From the NCBI RefSeq assembly GCF_033954455.1, contig NZ_CP121473.1:992001-1056000 (forward strand): a DNA stretch of 64,000 nucleotides, given 5' to 3'. Position numbers and translations under genes: made by a program. Positions 59,805 through 64,000 of the stretch are shown one piece after another. The first letter of the stretch is position 1; each line of letters starts with the position of its first letter. Origin of the DNA: Thiorhodovibrio litoralis (GTDB taxonomy: Bacteria; Pseudomonadota; Gammaproteobacteria; Chromatiales; Chromatiaceae). A model generated the notes under the pieces. It was given only the letters and a program-made list of their open reading frames with translations, did no database searches and had not been told where the DNA came from.

Positions 59805-60623
59805 TTAGAAATCGCCGCGTCCAGGACCTGCGCCCATGCCCTGGCCAGCGCCCTGGCCTTGACCGCCGCCACCTTGGCCTTGACCGGCTCCTTGGCCTTG
59901 ACCCTGGCCGGCACCTTGGCCACCGCGCTCCATCGGAGTATCGAGGATCGCATTGACGCTTTCCTGGTCAAGCCACTGGGCCGTGTAGGCGGTGCCGAGT
60001 GCCTCGATGGCGCCGGCAAAGGCGCGCAGATGATTGCGTGAGCCGCGCTGCAAGTTGCTGAACATCTGGGTCAGATCCTGGTTGTCGATCTCGGCCAGCG
60101 CGGAATCCAGATCGGCGATATCGACTTCCTCGACCAGCGCCGCCACCCGCAGTGCTTCTGTCGCGCTCGCCTGTCCCTGACTGAGCAGGTCGTTATAGAG
60201 CGCTTGCAGATCGGGGTTGGTGAAAACACCGCGCTCATCCTGAACAATCGGATCAACGATGGCGTATTTGTCCATCAGCAACTTCACCGACTCCATGTGC
60301 TGCTGCTCGGCTAGCGCAACATTAGCGAATTGCGGCAAGCCCCAGAGCTCGGCAAAGGTGAGATAGAGATCGCGCGCCATCTTTTCCTCTTCGCGCATAA
60401 ACACCAGGTGCGACTCTTCGATCGCATCGACGTCTTCATAGGGCAAGGCCGCCAGGCAGGTCGTGGGATCGCAGTCCCCCAAGCCAGCGCCAGCACCGGG
60501 GCCGCCTCCCTGTCCAGCTCCGTGGCCGGCTCCCTGACCACCAGCGCCCATTCCAGCCCACAGCGGCGTGGTAACCAACGCAACGGACAGACCCAGAGTA
60601 GTGAGAAAACGACGATGTTGCAT
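59805..60623 (-). CDS. Secreted DUF2202 ferritin-like protein with glycine/glutamine-rich ends
   Basis: 272 residues, with CAAGGAG before the ATG. Signal peptide FLTTLGLSVALVTTPLWAG, a Gly-rich stretch, then DUF2202 (about residues 55-215: EESHLVFMREEEKMARDLYLTF and NVALAEQQHMESVKLLMDKY), a four-helix ferritin-like fold whose Glu and His residues could bind metal. The last 45 residues are almost entirely Gly, Gln and Ala. Convergent with the response-regulator gene and probably its target through a sigma-54 promoter. Confidence 0.85.
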   Translation of the reverse strand: MQHRRFLTTLGLSVALVTTPLWAGMGAGGQGAGHGAGQGGGPGAGAGLGDCDPTTCLAALPYEDVDAIEESHLVFMREEEKMARDLYLTFAELWGLPQFANVALAEQQHMESVKLLMDKYAIVDPIVQDERGVFTNPDLQALYNDLLSQGQASATEALRVAALVEEVDIADLDSALAEIDNQDLTQMFSNLQRGSRNHLRAFAGAIEALGTAYTAQWLDQESVNAILDTPMERGGQGAGQGQGQGAGQGQGGGGQGQGAGQGMGAGPGRGDF

Positions 60624-60674
60624 ATCAGACTCCTTGTTTAGTGGCGCTCAGTATCGAGAACGTACTTGGCATAC

Positions 60675-60690
60675 AGCACAAAGGATGCCA
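60675..60690 (-). promoter_or_regulatory. Sigma-54 (-24/-12) promoter for the DUF2202 gene
   Basis: TGGCATCCTTTGTGCT on the minus strand: GG and GC separated by exactly 10 bases, TGGCA at -24 and GTGCT at -12. Predicted transcript start near 60664, about 40 nt before the ATG. Close to the TGGCAC-N5-TTGC consensus. Confidence 0.75.
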
Positions 60691-60740
60691 ACGTCGGATC
60701 AGCGCCATAGCGCGCTGCGGCGCCATGTCCCGGCCTCAGA

Positions 60741-60793
60741 TTTCGACAAAGCGCGCAGGCGCTCGACATTTTTGTCGAAACCGGCTGTCGAGC
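60741..60793. promoter_or_regulatory. Interleaved inverted repeats, likely enhancer sites for the response regulator
   Basis: TTTCGACAAA (60741-60750) mirrors TTTGTCGAAA (60771-60780), and GCTCGACA (60761-60768) mirrors TGTCGAGC (60786-60793). The four half-sites share TGTCGA. They begin about 50 bp upstream of the -24 element, the range expected for NtrC-type activators. Confidence 0.7.
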
Positions 60794-60971
60794 CTGGGGT
60801 CGTCTTAGACCCGCGACCCAGGCGGCATCCCGGCCGGTCGGCAGCTGAAAAACGCCGCCTCTGCGGATGTGATCTTCAATGAGCCCAAAAGAGGAGACAG
60901 GCGAAGTGCTTTGAGCACTGCTCGCAGGGAATGATCGAATCACCCGCGCCAATAGGCGGGCAGAAACAGAA
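60794..60971. other. Intergenic region upstream of the enhancer sites
   Basis: No gene. Composition is normal for the window. I see no further repeat or promoter. Confidence 0.4.
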
Positions 60972-61582
60972 TCAGCAGGGTGAAAAGCCGATGCAGCCGC
61001 CGATGAAAGACAGGATAACCAGGGTGAGTGGAATATGCCGCAGCCATTCGCCGAAGGTCGCGGTGCCAAAGCCGGTGCTGGTCAAGCATCATGAGTGGAG
61101 AAGCCTCCGGTGGCCACAGTGGCGAAGGCATGACCGACGGCATCGAACAAACTCATGCCCGCGGCCCAAAAAGCAAGCGCGCAGGCCAGCGTCAGGCCGA
61201 AAGAAAGACCCCACAGCGAGCGCGCCGTTTCAGCAATGCGCGGCGTGAGCTTCTCGAACTTGGCGACTCCGGAGGACTCGGCGCGATAGAGCTGGCTGCC
61301 GCCCACGCCCATGAGCGGCAGAATCGCGACGGCCAGCACGATCATGCCCATGCCACCGAGCCACTGGATTTGCTGGCGGTGATAGAGGATCGACGCCGGC
61401 AAGGCATCGATGTCGCTCATGACCGTAGCGCCGGTGGTGGTAAAGCCGGAAATGGACTCGAACACCGCATCGGTGAATTGCAAATGCAGCCCGAGTGCGA
61501 AGGGCAAGCCACCAATGGCGCCGAGCAGCGCCCAGAACAGCGTGACGACGAAAAAGGCCTGCCGCTGACGATCTGGAATCAT
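60972..61582 (-). pseudogene. Decayed TrkH-type potassium transporter
   Basis: A 166-codon open frame (61082-61582) encodes the TrkH part FTDAVFESISGFTTTGATVMSD to DAVGHAFATVATGGFSTHD, including the first selectivity-filter loop and the TVATGGFS loop. It stops at THDA; in another frame TSTGFGTATFGEWLRHIPLTLVILSFIGGC (60972-61080) is the last TrkH part before the next filter. The N-terminus, a middle block and the C-terminal end are missing. Not functional. Confidence 0.82.
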
Positions 61583-61711
61583 CAGGCACCCTCTTGCACG
61601 CGAGTTCTTGATAAACCAGCGAATAGATGCCGCTGTTCATGATCGACTCCTGGGCTGAGCCGGTGCGGCACTCCGCCAAGCATGGCTCGGGCAGACGTGC
61701 CGCCGCCGCTT

Positions 61712-64000
61712 TTACAATGGCAATATGTCCCAGTCGATGTTGGAGGCGAAAGAAGCCGCAACGTTTAGCGCGTCCGTGTTAGCCCTGTCGGGACCGAGAA
61801 CCTCGGCCAGCTCTGTGTAGTCCAGCTCCGCCTCGCCGAGCATGTACATGAAGGTCTGCGGTGCACCGAGCAGGGTGACGGTATGGTCCTGAATCGTCAT
61901 TGCGAGTCCATCGGCGAGGAAGTGCGCACTGCTGATTGCCGTATCCTCGGGCAGCTCAATCCTGCTGACCTGGTTATCGATCAGGGTGACATCGCGCGTC
62001 AGCTCTGGCGGCAACTGATAGGTATCCGCACCACCGAAGTCGATAATCCGTTCATCACCGCCGTCAACAACGAGACGGCTGTCGCCATGGTCAAGATAAT
62101 GGGTGCGCCCGGGTCCTCCGGCGATGGTGCCGTCGGCCTGCACCGTGCCGCTGATGCTGGCCTGATGCGGCTCGTTGCGGCCGGGGGCGGGGACGGTGGT
62201 GCCGAGGGCGTGCGCCAGTTCAGTGAAACTGAGCGCGGTGCCTGCGGCGGGATCATCCGGATCGCCGCCGAAGACATAGCGGGAGGCCTCGGGCGCGCCG
62301 AGCAGCCTCAGGGTTCCGCCAGGCAGGCTCAGTTCGAGTCCGTCGGCCAAAAAACGTGCGTCGGTAATGACCAATCCTGCGGGCAAGTTAATGACACTGG
62401 CCTGGTTGTCGACAAGGCGCACATTGCCGATAAAGGTCGTGGCAAGGGTGTAGGTATCTTGCCCGCCAAAATCGAGGATGCGTGGGGCGGCGCCGTCAAT
62501 CAAAATGCGATCGTTGCTGTCTGGCAGGTAGGGTGGAGTAACAAGAGGTTCGGCGCGATAACCGGGGGCGCCCGGATCGGTGATGGCTCCAGCGGCGGGG
62601 TTGCTGTCGAAGGGGCCATTGTCCTCAATGACAAAGTCAAGCCGGATCTTGCCGCCAACCTCGGTGACTTTGCCACCGTACTCGGGGCTGGCGAGGTTGA
62701 CCCAGTTGCCTGCGCTGTCTTGTTTCCAAAACCCGTTGATTTGCTCCTCGTCCGCCAAATCAGGATTTTTTTCAATTAGCAGGCTGAATGGGACTTTCCC
62801 CGCATCTGTAGCGCCTTCGGATATCGCGGCATTCGCCTTGAAGCCAATCAGGCCAAGGGGCATGTCGATACCGTCGCGGTCTTCCGGGGGCGGTGCTTCG
62901 CCTAGGGTCATGGTTTCCAAAGTTACGCGTCCGCAAGGAAGGGATACGCCACTGCCACCGGGTGCCACTTCTTCGCTGAAGGTACCGCCGACCAGGGTGA
63001 CATAGACCGGCTCGGCATCCGGGTCCTTTGTGCTGTCGCCAGTGCCCTTGATCGCCAGCGAGGCCACGTCGCCTTGTGCGCTGTCGAGCATGCCGTCGCC
63101 ATTGCCGTCTCCGGTGAGACCGCCCTCCCAAGGTGGCGGCGCGCTGTCTTCGATGTCGTTTGGAATATCGTCGCAGTCTGCTGGTTCTGGTTCCGGTTCT
63201 GGTGTAGGTGAAGGCGCAGGCGTAGGCGGAGGCGCGGGCGGCGCGAAGGTAACCCGGGCGGCATCCGATGTCGTGCCGTCGCCGTCGCTGAGGGTGACGC
63301 CGAAGCTGTGGGTGGTCACGCTGTCGGGCGTGAACAGGATGTTCTGCAACAGCGTGCCGACCAGGGCCGGCGTCGCGTTCGTGGTTAGGTTGATGACCAG
63401 GTCGTCCGTGCCCTGACCGGCGCTGGAGACGGTACCGATTTCCGTGCCATTCACCGAAACGGTTTCGGCGTCGGCCAGGGCGCCGTCGCCGTCCGCCGTC
63501 GCCGTGGTGCCGTCCAGGCTGAAGGCGCCGGTCGCCGCGGTGCCCGCGCGCGCGATGGTCAGGGTTCCGCCGTCGAAATCGGTGGAATCGGCATCGGTCA
63601 CGGCGGCATCGCCGCCCAGATCGAGCGGCAGCGTCGCAACCGCCGTCAGGGTCTGACGGTCACCGTTCAGGTTGGCGATGCTCGGCCGGTCGGATACCGT
63701 CACGTCAATGGTATCGGTGTCGGTATAGGTACCGTCGGTCGTGGCGACCGTGATGGTCTGCGCGCCGGTGCTGTTGACGGCCGGGGTGTAGCTCAGGGTC
63801 GCCAGCGCGGCGTTGACCTGCGCGACCGAGCCCTGGATTTTCAGGCTTTCGGTGCCGGCCCCGGTGATGGTGCCGCCGCCCGACGCGGTCAGGGTGCCGT
63901 CGCCGGGATTGACCGAAACCGTGGTGGTCAGGGTGGCGCTATCGGCATCGGCGACGGAAACGCCGGTGATCGCCTTGGCGGTGCCGTCCACGGCGGTTTG
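61712..64000 (-). CDS. Large surface protein: Ig/cadherin-like repeats, choice-of-anchor U domain, paired C-terminal repeats (5' end outside window)
   Basis: Open to the window edge; about 760 residues visible. N-terminal visible part: repeats of the VCBS/cadherin type rich in Thr and Asp. Then a Pro-rich linker (TPAPSPTPEPEPEP), a calcium-binding loop GDGNGDGMLDSAQGD, a choice-of-anchor U-like region (about DNA 62560-62960), and two related repeats of about 100 residues each sharing DFGG-DTY-L, LIDNQ/LVDNQ, FLADGL and LLGAP. Likely an exported, calcium-stabilised adhesin-like protein. Confidence 0.85.
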   Translation of the reverse strand, partial: QTAVDGTAKAITGVSVADADSATLTTTVSVNPGDGTLTASGGGTITGAGTESLKIQGSVAQVNAALATLSYTPAVNSTGAQTITVATTDGTYTDTDTIDVTVSDRPSIANLNGDRQTLTAVATLPLDLGGDAAVTDADSTDFDGGTLTIARAGTAATGAFSLDGTTATADGDGALADAETVSVNGTEIGTVSSAGQGTDDLVINLTTNATPALVGTLLQNILFTPDSVTTHSFGVTLSDGDGTTSDAARVTFAPPAPPPTPAPSPTPEPEPEPADCDDIPNDIEDSAPPPWEGGLTGDGNGDGMLDSAQGDVASLAIKGTGDSTKDPDAEPVYVTLVGGTFSEEVAPGGSGVSLPCGRVTLETMTLGEAPPPEDRDGIDMPLGLIGFKANAAISEGATDAGKVPFSLLIEKNPDLADEEQINGFWKQDSAGNWVNLASPEYGGKVTEVGGKIRLDFVIEDNGPFDSNPAAGAITDPGAPGYRAEPLVTPPYLPDSNDRILIDGAAPRILDFGGQDTYTLATTFIGNVRLVDNQASVINLPAGLVITDARFLADGLELSLPGGTLRLLGAPEASRYVFGGDPDDPAAGTALSFTELAHALGTTVPAPGRNEPHQASISGTVQADGTIAGGPGRTHYLDHGDSRLVVDGGDERIIDFGGADTYQLPPELTRDVTLIDNQVSRIELPEDTAISSAHFLADGLAMTIQDHTVTLLGAPQTFMYMLGEAELDYTELAEVLGPDRANTDALNVAASFASNIDWDILPL

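Overview
The window is GC-rich DNA from a gammaproteobacterium. The gene set fits a purple sulfur bacterium of the Chromatiaceae: a tkt-gap-pgk-pyk-fba carbon cluster, a bacteriophytochrome-type heme oxygenase, an S-adenosylhomocysteine (SAH) riboswitch ahead of ahcY, and a type 1 BREX island full of toxin-antitoxin genes. The family placement is an inference from gene content and general protein resemblance; no search was run.

Layout. (1) 1-3.4 kb: an FHA-ABC transporter cut by the window edge, then a secreted von Willebrand A protein. (2) 3.5-21.6 kb: a complete type 1 BREX phage-defence island on the minus strand, in transcription order brxA-brxB-brxC-[PIN, AbrB and HicB genes]-pglX-[VapBC, DUF433, UPF0175/DUF3368, Uma2]-pglZ-brxL. 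It is bounded at its 5' side by a tyrosine-recombinase remnant and tRNA-Leu(UAG), the classic integration-site arrangement. The stretch between pglX and pglZ carries duplicated pieces, including a 45-codon copy of the pglX 3' end. The part of pglX that should read the target sequence is visibly less GC-rich than its flanks. (3) 21.8-28.3 kb (minus strand): a SulP anion transporter, then the activated-methyl cycle metK-(hicB)-[SAH riboswitch]-ahcY-metF. (4) 28.6-36.9 kb (plus): a thioredoxin-fold protein and the Calvin cycle/glycolysis run tkt-gap-pgk-pyk-fba, ended by a strong terminator. (5) 37-42.2 kb (plus): a coiled-coil membrane protein, heme oxygenase and ilvB-ilvN-ilvC. (6) 42.4-48.8 kb (minus): aspS-nudB-prc-gshA. 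(7) 49.1-54.8 kb: a chemotaxis receptor, mutS (minus) and a methyltransferase. (8) 55-60.7 kb: an outer-membrane barrel-like protein, a small secreted protein, a histidine kinase and a sigma-54 response regulator (plus), facing a DUF2202 ferritin-like gene (minus). That gene has a good sigma-54 promoter and inverted-repeat enhancer-like sites. Three of these proteins carry glycine-rich tracts. (9) 61-64 kb: a decayed trkH and a large calcium-binding/adhesin-like surface protein running off the window.

How the parts work together. BREX methylates host DNA through PglX and blocks phage through BrxC, PglZ and BrxL; the embedded toxin-antitoxin genes probably stabilise or guard the island. MetK, AhcY and MetF recycle S-adenosylmethionine, SAH and methyl groups, and the riboswitch senses SAH. 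The 55-60.7 kb cluster looks like one regulon: kinase, sigma-54 activator and a nearby sigma-54 promoter serving a small secreted glycine-rich ferritin-like protein. It is the least conventional part of the window and the best candidate for something not yet described.
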